Positions 11,294-22,711 of a stretch of 64,000 nt of DNA are shown piece by piece. Numbering within the stretch: position 1 is the first letter of the stretch; each line of letters begins with the position of its first letter. Made by a program: the position numbers and the translations under genes. Origin of the DNA: Amblyomma americanum (Eukaryota > Arthropoda > Arachnida > Ixodida > Ixodidae); contig NC_135497.1 in NCBI RefSeq assembly GCF_052857255.1, positions 182,814,204 through 182,878,203 on the forward strand. Reading direction: 5' to 3'. The notes below the pieces were generated by a model that worked only from the letters and a program-made list of their open reading frames with translations, had not been told where the DNA came from and did not search any database.

Positions 11294-12635
11294 CGGTGAA
11301 TCCACCAGCGCGAAAGACAGGGATGAGAAAGGAGACAAGACAGGTGCTGACTCTCGACTAAAGTTTATTGGCGTGAACAGGGAATATATAAAAAGCCAAG
11401 CAATACCATAAACCGCGCAGTTACAGATAAGCATACAGGACAACATGAGTCAAAAATCGCCCTCAACATTTGCCTGATCGAGATAGTCCAACTCATTGCG
11501 TGTTAACACGATAGACAAAACACTCACACATTCCTCACGGAGTCATAAGATGTGTCTAGCCTCGATAATCTCCCATTTAATCTCTGAATTTACTGCCAAA
11601 ATGCGTGTTGCCAAAAGGAAAGGGTAGCAGACTTCACATCCCGTGCAGTGTACAGCAGAGATACCCCAACCACCTAGCCAAGCCCCTACCCGTTACTTCA
11701 ACCACCTAACCTAGCCAAGCCCCTACCCTCTTGTGTTCCCGTAGTCTTACATTCATACACCTTCCAGTTGCACCTACGTAAACCAGACCACAAGATAATA
11801 ATATCTGATACCACATTCATTTTACAAGGTACATATACATTTCACTCTACATGTGTACTTTTCTCTAGCCACAGTCACAGAATTATTCTTAAAATTTTAC
11901 ATACTTTAGACAGCTTAATAGGGGCCGAGAAAGCCACTTTACATCATACCTTCTGGCCACATTTTTCAAATTGTGCGACAATCTATGTACATACGGTAAC
12001 ACAACTGGTCTTTCGGCATCTCGCTGGCTGGCCCCAGCCTGATTGTGGCAGTCACCGCAAAACTGTCTCAGCTTCTTTACCAATTTATCATATGCTCTTG
12101 CAGTAGCAAGGTTGGGAAATCCTGCGTTCGTTAACCTTAAAATCTGCTCTTGGAAACTAGTCGCCATGCTGTGAAAGCATAATTTCATCAATTCTGAGCC
12201 CGCGCTAGAAAGTGCAATGCTATCTTTCACTAGCTTGGAATGGTCGACATGTAGCCAGGTAGCAGCTTAACACTCGCCAGCACACATGAAATGTGCAGAA
12301 CATCAAGGTACGGTCTAGAAACCACACCTCTTTTTCTTGGGACATTTGCTCCAAGGTAAACCTGAAATAAAGGTCTTGCTCCTTAAACAACTTGATAAGA
12401 TGTACAGGTCCCGAACTATCACAACCTTTATAAAAGACCAGGAAATCATCGACATAGCAAAAGATCTTCCCCCAGCCCATGCACATTCTGGACAATTATT
12501 CTATCCACCCTACTCAAGAAAATATCGCTTAGCACAAGGACAACCTTCGAACCGCTACATATTCGAGACTTTAGAACATATACCGCACTGCGCTACTCTA
12601 CAAACATGCTCTTCAAATAAATGCTATTCAATAAC
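11294..12635 (-). mobile_element. Penelope-like element, left copy, 5'-truncated
   Basis: Minus-strand frames give the Penelope reverse transcriptase block GKIFCYVDDFLVFYKG with 'FKEQDLYFRFTLEQMSQEKE' (about 12470-12300). The linker 'EQILRLTNAGFPN..ARAYDKLVKKL' and 'VHRLSHNLKNVARRYDV' follow (12160-11930). The YVDD catalytic motif is intact here. The GIY-YIG part is largely lost, and the 3' tail with 'taaagtttattggcgtgaac' reaches 11294. The same order, in the opposite direction and with the same end sequence, is found in the right copy. Frame changes make it inactive. Confidence 0.8.
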
Positions 12636-12639
12636 ATAC

Positions 12640-14604
12640 TCTTCAGATAAATTTCAGAAAAGGATTCATGCAAAATTATCTCTGGTTATTTGCAAAAGCA
12701 TCTGTCTACTTCGCATCTTGAAGATCCATTTCTTGTACTCAATTCGCAGTGTGGTTGAGTATCTTAAGAATGACAATCCAGCAGATTGTCTTGTGATTAG
12801 TGTCGATGTAAAACTGTTTTATTCTATCCCGTATGAAGATCTTGTGAAAAGCTTATGAATGTGTATATCGGAGCACAACGATGAGCTTGTGTTTAGGAAC
12901 GGGTGTGTAACATAAGTCTTGTTTGGCACTTGCCTCCTTTTATTTGAAGTGAAGAGCATGTTTGTGCAGTATGGCAGTGCAGCATATGTTCAAAAGTCTG
13001 CTAAATGTATCGATTCGAAGGTTGCCCCTGTGCTAAGCAATATTCTCTTAAGCAGGGTGGATGGAATGATTGCCAAGAAATTGCATGGGCTGGGGGGGAA
13101 ATCTTTCGCTACGTCTGTGATTTTCTGGTCTTTTACAAAGGTTGCGATAGTGTGGGACCTGTACATATTGTGAACTTGTTTAAGGAGCAAGGCCTTTATC
13201 TTAAGTTTACCTTGGAGAAAATGTCCCAACAAAAAGAGCTGCGGTTTCTGAACCTTACCTTGATGTTCTGCACACGCCATGTGTGCTAGCGATATTCACC
13301 CAGGAGTGTTAAGCAGCTACTTGACTGTTGGTTGAACGATTCTAAGCTAGTGAAAGATAGCATTGCGTCGTCAAGTCTAGGCTCGGTATTGGTGAAGCCA
13401 TGCTTTTACAGCGTGACAACTGGTTTCCAAGAGAAGATTTTAAGGCTAATGAAAGCATGATTTCCCAACCATGCTATTGCAGGAGCGTGCGATAAATTGT
13501 TAAAGCTGAGCATATAAGATTGGGCAAGTTGGTCAGACATGCTAAAGATAAGAATGGCACAGCATCAAGTAACGAGGACAACAGGAGAGCACACCCACGC
13601 ACAATTGCCATCCTTGGAGCGGATGCAGAATCTAAGAGCGCATACTTGACATTCAGCGTTGGCAGCCAAGGATCGGGCTCGTTCAAACTTTAGCATTCAA
13701 ATCCGTGTTTCCTCGTTTCCTTGACTGTCAACGCTGAATGTCAAGCACGCGCTCTTGGATTCTATATCTGCTCCAGGGTTGGCACTTGTGCGTGGGTGTG
13801 CTGTCCTGCTTTTCTCGTTACTTGATGCTGCGCCATTCTTCCCTTTAGCATGTTAAAAGCTGAAACCCCTTCGCAGGGACTGGCGTGATCAGGCCGGGGC
13901 CAGCCAGTGAGATGCCAAAAGACTGACTGTGTTACTGTACATACATAGATTGTTGCAAAATTTGAAAACTGTGGCCAGAAGGTATGACGTAAAAATGGTG
14001 TGTTCGGCCCCTAATAAGTTGTCTACAATCTGTAAAATTGTTAATAATTTTGTGAATTTCGTTAGGGAAAAGCACATGTGTCGAGTGAAACGTGGCAACA
14101 TATATGTGCCTTGCAAAATGTATGTGGTGTGTCGGATACCATTCTCATGTGGTTGGGTTTATGTTGGTGAAACTGGAATGTGTATCAATGTATGACTACA
14201 GGAGCACGAGACCTATTTGGATATTGGTAGGAATTGTAACTTATCTGCATATTGCAAGGGATGTGAAGGCTGCTAGCCATTCCTTTCGGCAACACGCATT
14301 TTGGCGCTACGTTCACAGCAGATTAACCAGAAAATTATCGAGGCTAGACACATCTTATGACTCGGTGACGAATGTGTGAGTGTGCTGCCCATAGCATTAA
14401 CATGCAGCGGGTTGGACTGTCTAGATGAGAGGAATGTTAAGGGCAATCTTTTACTTATGTTGTGATGTAGCTTATGTGTAATTGTGTAGTTTGTGGTGTG
14501 TGGCTTTTCTGTATACTCTCTGTTCACTTCAATAAACTTCAGTTGCGAGTCAGTGCCTTTTTTGTTTCTTTTCTCGTCCCTGTCTCGTGCTGATAGATTC
14601 AAGT
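12640..14604 (+). mobile_element. Penelope-like element, right copy, with GIY-YIG part
   Basis: On the plus strand 12750-12860 reads DCLVISVDVKLFYSIPYEDL, reverse transcriptase motif A. A block around 13090-13260 corresponds to the YVDD region but reads YVCDFLVFYKG, so a catalytic residue is changed. The linker follows. After a 343-bp insertion the C-terminal endonuclease appears as VCRIPFSCGWVYVGETGMCI near 14128-14190, the GIY-YIG signature that separates Penelope-like elements from other retroelements. The 3' end carries 'caataaacttcagttgcgag' and mirrors the left copy. In-frame stops make it inactive. Confidence 0.85.
13510..13852. mobile_element. Foldback element inserted in the Penelope-like copy
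   Basis: Two arms of about 135 bp (13538-13672 and 13718-13852) are inverted copies of each other, starting catgctaaag and ending ctttagcatg, around a 45-bp centre. The insertion interrupts the linker between reverse transcriptase and GIY-YIG parts; the left Penelope copy is continuous there. Direct repeats gttaaagctga (13499-13509) and gttaaaagctga (13852-13863) flank it. Long arms with a target duplication of about 10 bp resemble foldback or Mutator-like elements. It is non-coding. Confidence 0.8.
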
Positions 14605-17600
14605 ACTTGTAGAGTAGATTCACTGAATTGTGTACTTGCAGAGGCTTGTGAAAAAAACCAGAGGAATTTTCTTTCCTTTATGCAGAATGGAAGGTTGAAA
14701 TTTTTTTACTTAAATGTTTGCAGCATTAAATTCTATTCGGAAAGGTAAAACCCACTTTATTGTACATTTTGTGTGCAATGGTTCCGATGGCTGCATGCAA
14801 CTGAAAACATTCGTCCAGGTTACCTAGCTAGCGTCCTTCTTCCTTGTGCCACATTTTCTGAAATAATATTTTGTCAAATTTATTTCAATCAGAATTTCTA
14901 AGAACATATTAATTGCACCAAATTTGGTGATCATATATGACATAATTCAAAGCGTGATGATCATTGGTATTTTTTAGTCTGAGGCAGTACAATGAGAAGT
15001 ACATAGTATATAGTAAAATTAAATATGACCAGTCTAACATAAACAAAACTACTCTTTTTTTTGGAGGAAAATTTTGTTGCTACCGAAGTGCAGGAGTGAC
15101 ATGGCATTATGAAAACGTGGACAGTGTGCTGTACTCATGATGGCACGAGAACTTGCGTACAGTGCTTCAGGCAATTGGTGAGTACCTTGGTGCTGTGCTT
15201 CTGCTAATGTAGCCAAATTATGTTTTTAATCTAAGAGTGTATCTGAAAACTTAAGCAAAAATTGAGTAGTATTTAGATATTCGTACACCAGATACCACTG
15301 TTGAATTGGTTATTAACGAAGTGTCTCACATGTACCCTTGTCTGCTGAATATAGTAAGCATGGCTTTCGAGCTGAGTGCCTCCGACGTATGAAAAAAAAT
15401 GGCCACTGGGCTGCTCCACGACGCGTAGAGCAGCCCAGTGTAGCACATTCAGGCTTCATGGAGTGGAGAATGAAGGCAGTAAATAATTTAAGAGTAGAAA
15501 ACGCAGCACAAACCACAGAACCAGGAAACTGACAGAACACACCGACCCTGATGACACTCTTTGCATGAAGGGTGTTATAAAGTTGCCTGTCATGTAATGC
15601 AAGATGGAGGTCGCACAGGACGGGTGTTAAATATGAGTTGATGCAGACACCTGTCATTACGTAATACTCACTATAGAACTCGAGCAAGAAGCAAAGGTAA
15701 CAGCTGAGCATGGCCAGACTCTTGTGCTTTCCTCCGCAAGCAATCTGGAATTGCACTTAGAAATCTTTTATTCTTTCGCTTGACATATACATCATTGCTG
15801 CTAGTGGCGAGGAAAAGTACATACCCTTGATGTCAAGTGACAGTGCACTCACAGGGCTGGTAACAGCTCACTGAGGTGTTGTGATATACCTACAGGGCAC
15901 CTCATGAGAAATTCTTAGGCATCAGAACATAGAGCCCTTGCAGGAATTCTCTCAAAGTTTGTTGCCACATGGACCTCTTCGTAATCAATGGCCCTAAAAG
16001 GCGAGCCTTCCTTTAGTGTCACAAAAAAGGCCTAGGACATGGGTCTTTTTGCTTCTCCATTAGTGCCAAAATGTTTGCTAGCGAGATCTTTCGCAGATAT
16101 ATAATTATTTCCCAAAATGTCAAGAAGGAGACTGAAGCTGTGCCAAGCAGTACCAGTAAAAAACGTATCACAGCTGTTCAAAAAGCACAAAGACTCATGC
16201 CTTCATCCTTCTTTTGCATCAGACACATGAGGACACTTCATCTTTCTGGGTCATCATTTTGAAAAGGTTCACATGGCAATGGCCTTTGGTTAAATTTCTG
16301 CAAAGAGCCCTTTTTTGAAACTTGAGAAACCGTTCCTCGTGAGGCACACTGCAGAGATATTGGAATGCCTTAGTGAGCTGCTTCCGGTACGTGTGACTGC
16401 ATTATCACTGACATCAGACATTATTACATTTTCTTGCACATGCTGAGATAATGGAAACTATGAGTGAAAACATGCGGTTTGGGGGAAGTGTGCTTCCTGG
16501 GGCCGTATTCCAAGTTTGTGTCATAATAAAAAGCGTCATAATCTGCCGCAACGGGCACACCTAAGTGGTTGAAACGCCAGAAGCGGAAGTGGGGGTTCGG
16601 ATGCAGCGAAAAGGGTCGAAGAAACCGGACGGTGACGTCAAACATATAGCACATAGTGTACGCAGCAGATGCTCGACAGCCAACATGGCGGCATGCTCTG
16701 AAGTGGAGCCTCTCGCTTCGAAGTGAACTCGTCGATATTACTGCGTTTTTCGGCCCGGGAACTGGATATAAACTGAGTGCGGGAGTTTCGCTTCGTCTTG
16801 TCTTGCCTATAACAAATTGGATGGACGATAAATTCGGCAAGCGTCCCGCTTTTTTCAGATGTTACCAATGTTCCTTGCTCGCTAAGTTGTGCATTTAGTA
16901 CTATGTACAGAAAGGCACCTGCATTGAATTGCATCTGGCGCCCATCCTGAGCTACTTTCTATTTGCACAAAATGATAGACAACTGTAAAGACTTCCATGA
17001 GCACAGTGCCGCCCGGGAAAGCGCATTTTGTCTGCTTCTTTCTGGACTTGTGGTTTTTACTGTTTACTGTTATGAGAAATGAATTTTGGGCAATAAATTA
17101 TAACGGGTTGCTTCTCAGTGAATGGCTTTTGCAAGCTTCTACGAAAGCCAATTGTTCAATAGCGGATGGTTGAAATGTATTTGTGAAATTTATATTTGGT
17201 GTTGTGTGACTACTAAATGAGGATTTTTTTATGCTTTTCAGATGGATCCGACAGCAATGTGCAGATGTACAATGTGTGTAGTTTGCCATGAAAATAAAAC
17301 GTATGTACTTGTACTCACCCAAACATTTACCACTCTTTCATTCTAAGCTGCATTCTTTGTACGTATGCAATATATAATATGCATAAAGGAAAGCCTTGTA
17401 CATAATACTTATTTCTTCGACACCTGGAGGGCTATATCTGCAGTGAACATTGTGGGCAGAAGCTATACGAAGACGCATGTTCATGTACTACAGAAAGTAC
17501 ATAATTACAATACAGATAATTTCCGCTCTAGATGAAATGAGTTCCGAGTGAACGGAGGACGTATGCATACACATTGCGGAAACTTCAATAAGAACAAAAC

Positions 17601-17797
17601 AGAAGCATTCGTTGTGAAAAACGATTTCGGTCTCGTGCATAGCATGGCGTAACTTTCCGTCACCAAGAATGTGACAGTCGTCATACGGAGTCTCTGTTTC
17701 TGACATTAAGTCCGTACCTCATGTTGCGGAAAACCCTCCGGCAACGCATTACCAGCGGGTTTCTCTGTACTGCGAAGCATTTTTTTTTTACAGTGTG
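14605..17797. other. Mostly unrecognised interior of the Harbinger-bounded segment
   Basis: No family was recognised. A 147-codon open frame (15313-15756, minus) and a 138-codon frame (16424-16840, minus) have no domain I know and may be chance. A GGGGCCGTATT block at 16499 resembles the Harbinger terminus and could be the end of another small element. An acceptor-like 'tgcttttcag' at about 17231-17240 precedes a short block ending in 'aaaataaaacg' (17289-17299), like a terminal exon, but without a supporting reading frame. Confidence 0.3.
15404..15440. repeat. Perfect 13-bp inverted repeat with 11-nt loop
   Basis: The arms CACTGGGCTGCTC (15404-15416) and GAGCAGCCCAGTG (15428-15440) are exactly complementary and GC-rich. 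They are separated by 11 bases that include acgcgt. It would fold as a strong hairpin in either strand. No neighbouring gene explains it. Confidence 0.7.
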
Positions 17798-18178
17798 TCA
17801 CAGAGGTGACGACGGCACCCACCTCTTCTCTGCACTAACTTTACAAATTGCCTCCAACACCCGTTGTACGCATTTGCTCACCACCGGTTGTGCGTTGCAG
17901 ACGTACGCCTCATTACCAACGGCAGCTTGAAAGCTGCCCATGGCAAATAACCGCAGTGCACATAGCACCTAGCGCCGTACCGACAACGCGCTCGCACGCG
18001 CACCTCCCAGTTCATCGGCGACTTCGTTGCATAGCCACTCCACAGTCTGCTTCTCCAGTCGAAAAAGGTGTCGTAACAGCTCGTCCGGCAAACCAAACGC
18101 GTCTGCGTGAGCCCTCCTTCGCCGTTGCTCGCGCCAGAACAGCCACCTTAGTCGTATCGCCACGTACACCGCCACCAT
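17798..18178 (-). pseudogene. HARBI1-like transposase, N-terminal remnant
   Basis: The frame starts at ATG 18178 and stays in one frame for 127 codons to a TGA at 17798, with one internal TAG at 17969-17971. The N-terminal part is basic (REQRRRRAHADAFGLPDELL). After the TAG comes VLCALRLFAMGSFQAAVGNE and VVSKCVQRVLEAICKV. This corresponds to the helix-turn-helix stretch ('ALRFFATGSF', 'VSR.V..V..A') of HARBI1 and other Harbinger nucleases. The DDE catalytic domain that should follow is absent. The start lies about 250 bp inside the right terminus of the 10.7 kb segment. Two shorter relatives are at 670-1062 and 2330-2790. Confidence 0.75.
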
Positions 18179-18429
18179 TTTCTGTCACAAACTCAACGGT
18201 CAAATTGACGGCCTCGAAACTGTCACAAAAAAATGTCAATTAGCGGCTGCATAATTAGGTGTGCAACGTCACCACTTCTGCCACATCCGTGACGTAATCT
18301 GCAGCCACCCATGACGCAAAAAAGCAAAATGGCCGCCGGCCACGACCGACCAATAGGAGCGAGGCTTGTTGACACCTTTTTGACAAGTTTTTGACAATTT
18401 TCTTAATTGACAGTTGCGTAATCTGGCCC

Positions 18430-18520
18430 CAGGTTAGAATAAATGGGCCGCCTCCTACTGTCCGAGGTGAGGCCCTGGGCTGCAGCCCCCTAAGCCCCCC
18501 CTAGTCCAGTGCTGCGCGTG
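18430..18520 (+). repeat. Repeat R2: right half of the interrupted repeat
   Basis: The block from 'aggttagaataaatgggcc' to 'agtccagtgctg' matches 35005-35105, where it directly continues R1. Here it starts immediately after the right Harbinger-type terminus, with CAG at 18430-18432 as the second copy of the candidate target duplication. Confidence 0.75.
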
Positions 18521-18534
18521 ACCTCAAACATATA

Positions 18535-19360
18535 GCCTCGTGCTCGATCAAGACAACAACCTCACTTGAAGCCGAAGAAACAGCCATAGCGTTTGCCATT
18601 TCCTCCTCCGCTGCCACACTCATTCTAAGTGACTCTAAAACAGCAATCACGAATTTTGCGCGGGTACAGATTCATTCTACCACCCGAAAAATCCTCAATT
18701 CTCGCTCCACAGAGCCGCGACCAGTTCAAATACTTTGGGTGCCAGCCCACGCTGGTAACCCCGGCAACGAAATGGCCCACTCTTGCTCGAGCGTATACGT
18801 CAACTGAGCGGGGCACTCAGTAGACCGGGGTAGCGCTAGGGACCGGCTCGTCACCTATCATGAAATAACCCTCCATTACAAGGAGCAGACTCGTCTATCC
18901 CCCACCACACGTCTACCTCTCGAAAGAACAACAAACTACCTGGACACAGCTGCGGGCTCGCAGATTCCCTTCACCGGCTTTGTTAGCTCTTATCCGCCCC
19001 AGGCCAATACAGGCCCCAATGCTCTCTTTGTGGGTTTCCGAGAGCCAACTTTTACCACATTTTATATCTCTGCCGAGGATTCCAACCACCTGGAACCTCA
19101 CGTACAAAGAGGGATGGGAGATCATGGTCTCCAGCTCCGAACCAGCCTCACAAAGGCGGCTGGTAAAGTGGGCTGGAGCTGTCGCCGCACGTCATGGACT
19201 GTTGGCCACCACCCGGGATCAAGTGCCAGACCAACCCTAGGCAGTAACTCATCCATAAGGCTCATCAGTAACGCTTTCACCTACCTACCTGTGTGTTTTA
19301 TTTTTTTCAGGATCCATGCAATATCCGCGGTGACTAAACTTTGTCCAAAAAGTGGATAAT
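18535..19360 (+). pseudogene. I-superfamily LINE 3' part (RNase H and C-terminus), first copy
   Basis: Plus-strand translation gives EAEETAIAFAISSSAATLILSDSKTAITNF and then VQILWVPAHAGNPGNEMAH. These carry the conserved E, D and H/N..D blocks of the LINE RNase H domain. Frame changes follow, but the C-terminal zinc-binding end is visible as CSLCGFPRANFYHILYLC with 'WEIMVSSSEPASQRRLVKWA'. A stop and polyadenylation-like AT-rich sequence follow. The element is 5'-truncated and inactive. From 18757 rightward the sequence is part of the duplicated block A1. Confidence 0.75.
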
Positions 19361-20886
19361 GTATCTATCTTATTGTAAAGGAAAAACGCATTTCTAATTT
19401 AGAAACTACGTACGGCAGTGTTCTGAAAACGCTTCAGGTCGTCTGGTTTCATTATCGTTGTGGCATGCTGCAACAGCTTGAGCCGCGACATACCCATTTG
19501 TCCAGCTTTAGGAGCAACCCAGTCGGAAGTAACCAAACATGCGAATTTCACACCTGCAAACACAGCATGACCGGCGTATCGAGTCCATGCATGCATCATG
19601 CAGTCCATGCAGTGCTGTACATATACGTAGGCTCTTTCTCTAATCAGGCAAGCGCGCTCTTCATGGCAGGAAGGAAGGATCTACGCTAGCATCAATGCTC
19701 TTGTGTAAAGAGGAATTCATGATCCTTCAAGTTGTGCATACAACTTTTTCCTCGCTTTCCCCGCAACGTCGTATTGCAAAATAAAAATGAAATTCAATTC
19801 AGTATCACACTAGGAAATATAAAAAAAAAGCTGCGTCCTCGCTTGCAATAACTTTGAAATATATACGTCTTCTTTCTTCATGTTAATATTGACTGCTAAG
19901 AGAGCAATATTCACTACAGCTGCGTCCAACGTAAGACGCAGTTTCAACTAGGAGTACGCCCGCCTCGTTCAATCAACACTGGCAACGGCGCTCAGGCTCT
20001 GACGTTGAAAACCGCTGATGGACATTGCATGTTGCAGTTAAAAGAATGGCATTACGCAGCTGGCTGAGGGTCTCGTGTGCTTATATTGTTATGCACGCAG
20101 ATGCTAGCTACCGTCGGCGCGCACGATAGTTCGCACTGTCACAGAAGTTAGTCAACATATTTATCCACTCAGCGCAAAATAACCGCTCGCTACCGCACCA
20201 GGTGAATATGCGTCCACTTCGAAATAAAATATCGATGATAATGCGCGATGCTTAAAGCGGCGCATTAAAACGACACCGGCACAGTTCGACTCTCGAACCC
20301 ATTTTCCAGCGCCGATTCTTGCCGTCATCAAGCGAAGTTGAGGACGCGGTAGGATCAAGCTGTGGGCGCGGTGTTGCCAGATCAGTGTTGTAGGCGTTAC
20401 CGAAAAAAAGTAACTAAATACTACTCGTTAAGCTAAAAAAAAAGGAGCGCGTTACCGACCTACGTTAGTTACAAAAAAAAAAAGGAACGCTGTACTGTTT
20501 CGGGAAAAAGTACCGCACGTTATTTCGTCTTTATTTCATGGCCATAAATTTTAGTTAGTGCGTCTTCGCTCCAAGAGCTGACGATACCAATTTAATAAAG
20601 TTCATATTTCACGTACCACTTCTGCCCAAACAACGATTTTACGCATGCAGGACTTTAGCAGCGTTTTAGTGGCCTGTAGAGTCATGTGAGCCAAAGTAAT
20701 GTGATCACTGTGTCAAGCTGACTGAAAAGCAACCACTTTTGCTGCGGAGATGAAAAAAAGAAATGTATATTGACTGGATTTTCTGTTTTTTGATTTGAAA
20801 ATGAGTGGGCTGACTCTTGTACACCGTAACAAGTGCCTAAGCTGATAAGCAACGAGTTAATACTGACACTCAACCGTTAAATAGCC
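18757..20886. repeat. Direct repeat A, copy 1 (2.13 kb)
   Basis: This segment recurs at 22712-24836 with an offset of 3955 bp and only scattered substitutions and short indels; most differences lie near the right end. It begins inside the RNase H frame of a LINE, continues through that element's tail, and then about 1.5 kb of non-coding sequence. That includes a block with 'gcgttaccgaaaaaaagtaac' near 20395. Its left neighbour is the uninterrupted continuation of the LINE, so this copy sits in the ancestral left context. Its right neighbour is the 3' end of the LINE at 20887. Confidence 0.9.
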
Positions 20887-22711
20887 GAATCAAGAGAAGT
20901 TTATTGTACTGTGAAACAGTGGATACAAAACTGACAGGAAATCCAGAGGGGAAACAGAGGTCATACACACCTGCATACATGTACTGTACATCCATACACA
21001 ACATGTGTATATATACACTTTAACATGCACATATATACAATGGCAACCCTGCTGTCTTGGCAGGAAAAAAAAAACTACAAGCACAATCGTTATACATTGC
21101 GCAAATACCTCTAACATGAATACACAAATACTATGCTCACCTGTTAATCACTGAAAAAAAAAGGGGGGGTGACAATTTAGAAAGTTATGTGGGCATGATA
21201 TAGTGCCTGAAAGTGCGTAGGACCCTGCAGATGTCAGTAGGCTGTCGCGACTAGCGACAACCGGCCTTCTTTGATTTTAATGAACCGTGTGTGCCACCTG
21301 CGAAGGAAGGCGGCCTCTCCTAGCTCAACTAGTTGACGGTTTAAATGTTCAGCCATCTGACGGCGGAAGCGAAGTAAGAGGGGATGCATGGCTCGCTGCG
21401 GGCGCCTGCGCCAAGCAGCTAAGCCACGCAGCTTCCAAATCACGCATGCCCCTAGGCACACAAGTAAGTCTCTGAACGCGTCTCGTCTGCGCGAATGAGC
21501 ACGCAACCGGATTTTAAACATACTTGACAGTAATCGCCAAAACACGCGCGCCACGACGCACTCGAAGAGTGCGTGGTCGATTGTCTCAACGCTCCGACAC
21601 TGGGGGCAAGTGTTTGACGGTATCACTCTCCATGCTGACAGGCGATCCGCGGTCGGCAATACTCGCCAACCCCGAAGCCAACCGAAATCCCGTATATGAG
21701 CGGGCAGATGAGAAGAAGTCAGTTGCTTCCACCTAGCCGCTTGGCTTCGTCTGAGGTTATCGGCCGTCAGGCGGCTCACAGCCAGCGCCTCGCTAACGCG
21801 GACCGGGGGCTTACGCCAGATGTCTTCGTCCGGTAGTGCGGCCGTGAGCCGCCTGAAAGCGCTTGAGACGTAGCTATAGTGTGCCGGCGGGTTCACGGCT
21901 CTCGGGCCTACGTGCTGTTGGTCCGGTTGAAAATGGCGGAGGGAGATCCCCAAAAAATATTGCACTAAGTGGTATCCAGCATATGCCTGGTTTTGCAATA
22001 ATGCTAATGTTTCCCGTACTGCAAGCACCTCACATACGGTGGCAGGGCAGGGAAGGCCCAAGCCGCCCATGCTTCGCGGCAAACGCGTCAGCTGGCGAGC
22101 CACGACCTCCGTTCTGCCCTCCCACAAAAACGCGCCGCACATTGAGGCAAATCTACGCAAAAAACGGCCGGGGGGGCGAGCAATGTGCCCCACATAAAAA
22201 AGTGCCGATGACACACTTGTCTTGATTATAAAAACTCGCTCAGACAGGGAAAGCCTGAACTGAGAAGCAACGGTAAACCGCTGTGCCGCTGTGCGGCGAA
22301 GTTCTACCCAATTCCGCGCTGAAACCTCTCCTGTGGGGAGAAAGGTCACGCCGAGGACCTTCATCCTTTCTACCCACTGAATGCCGCTCGGCAGTGCTCC
22401 CGAGAACGGGCCCAACCGCATTGCGCTACATTTGGCGGGGTTCAAAAGTGCGCCGGAAAGATTGCTGTAAGCCCTGAACAGCTGAAGGAAGGCGACGCAG
22501 CTGTCCGCATCGCGCAGGAAGAGCGACACGTCGTCCGCGTATGCCGACACCCGCAGCTGCCCCTGGGGAGGGAGAGGTAATCCCCTAATGGCGGACGAGG
22601 CTATGATGCGACTGAGGAGGGGTTCTAGGCAAATTACAAAAAGGGCCGGTGAAAGTGGGCACCCCTGCCGGATGCCTCTTGTTACGTTTATGTGGTCACT
22701 AAGGGCAACGA
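20887..22711 (-). mobile_element. 5'-truncated LINE with zf-RVT (L1/Tx1-like)
   Basis: One uninterrupted minus-strand frame runs from the junction at 22711 to a stop at 21234. It covers the reverse transcriptase from GIRQGCPLSPALFVICLEPL through SAYADDVSLFLR (YADD near 22540). The thumb region follows, then a C-terminal zinc-binding block CPQC..VETIDHALFEC..A..FW typical of the zf-RVT domain of L1/Tx1-like elements. A 3' UTR of about 350 bp ends near 20887 with an AATAAA-like signal. There is no upstream endonuclease, so the copy is 5'-truncated, but its frame has no stop. It is flanked on both sides by copies of the 2.13 kb repeat A. Confidence 0.85.

Larger units (their letters stand above)
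7696..18429. mobile_element. 10.7 kb segment bounded by Harbinger-type termini
   Basis: The left end reads GGGCCAAATTACGCAACTGT inward from 7696. The right end, read on the minus strand from 18429, is GGGCCAGATTACGCAACTGT, giving 19 of 20 matches. Both ends are followed by a direct CAG (7693-7695 and 18430-18432). Outside them lie R1 and R2, the two halves of one repeat that is uninterrupted at 34870-35105. A HARBI1-like transposase remnant (17798-18178) points inward from the right end, as expected for Harbinger elements, which make 3-bp target duplications. The interior was enlarged by later insertions: SINE, RTE-type LINE and two Penelope-like copies. The single-insertion reading is an inference, because the two ends could in principle come from two elements. 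Confidence 0.6.

Noticed and set aside
11280..14620. Hammerhead ribozyme motifs in the Penelope-like copies
   Set aside because: Penelope-like elements can carry them, so I looked for the CTGATGAG and GAAA core pair on both strands and did not find a convincing arrangement.
21287..22477. Several plus-strand ORFs inside the LINE at 20887-22711
   Set aside because: They are antisense shadows of the uninterrupted LINE frame.
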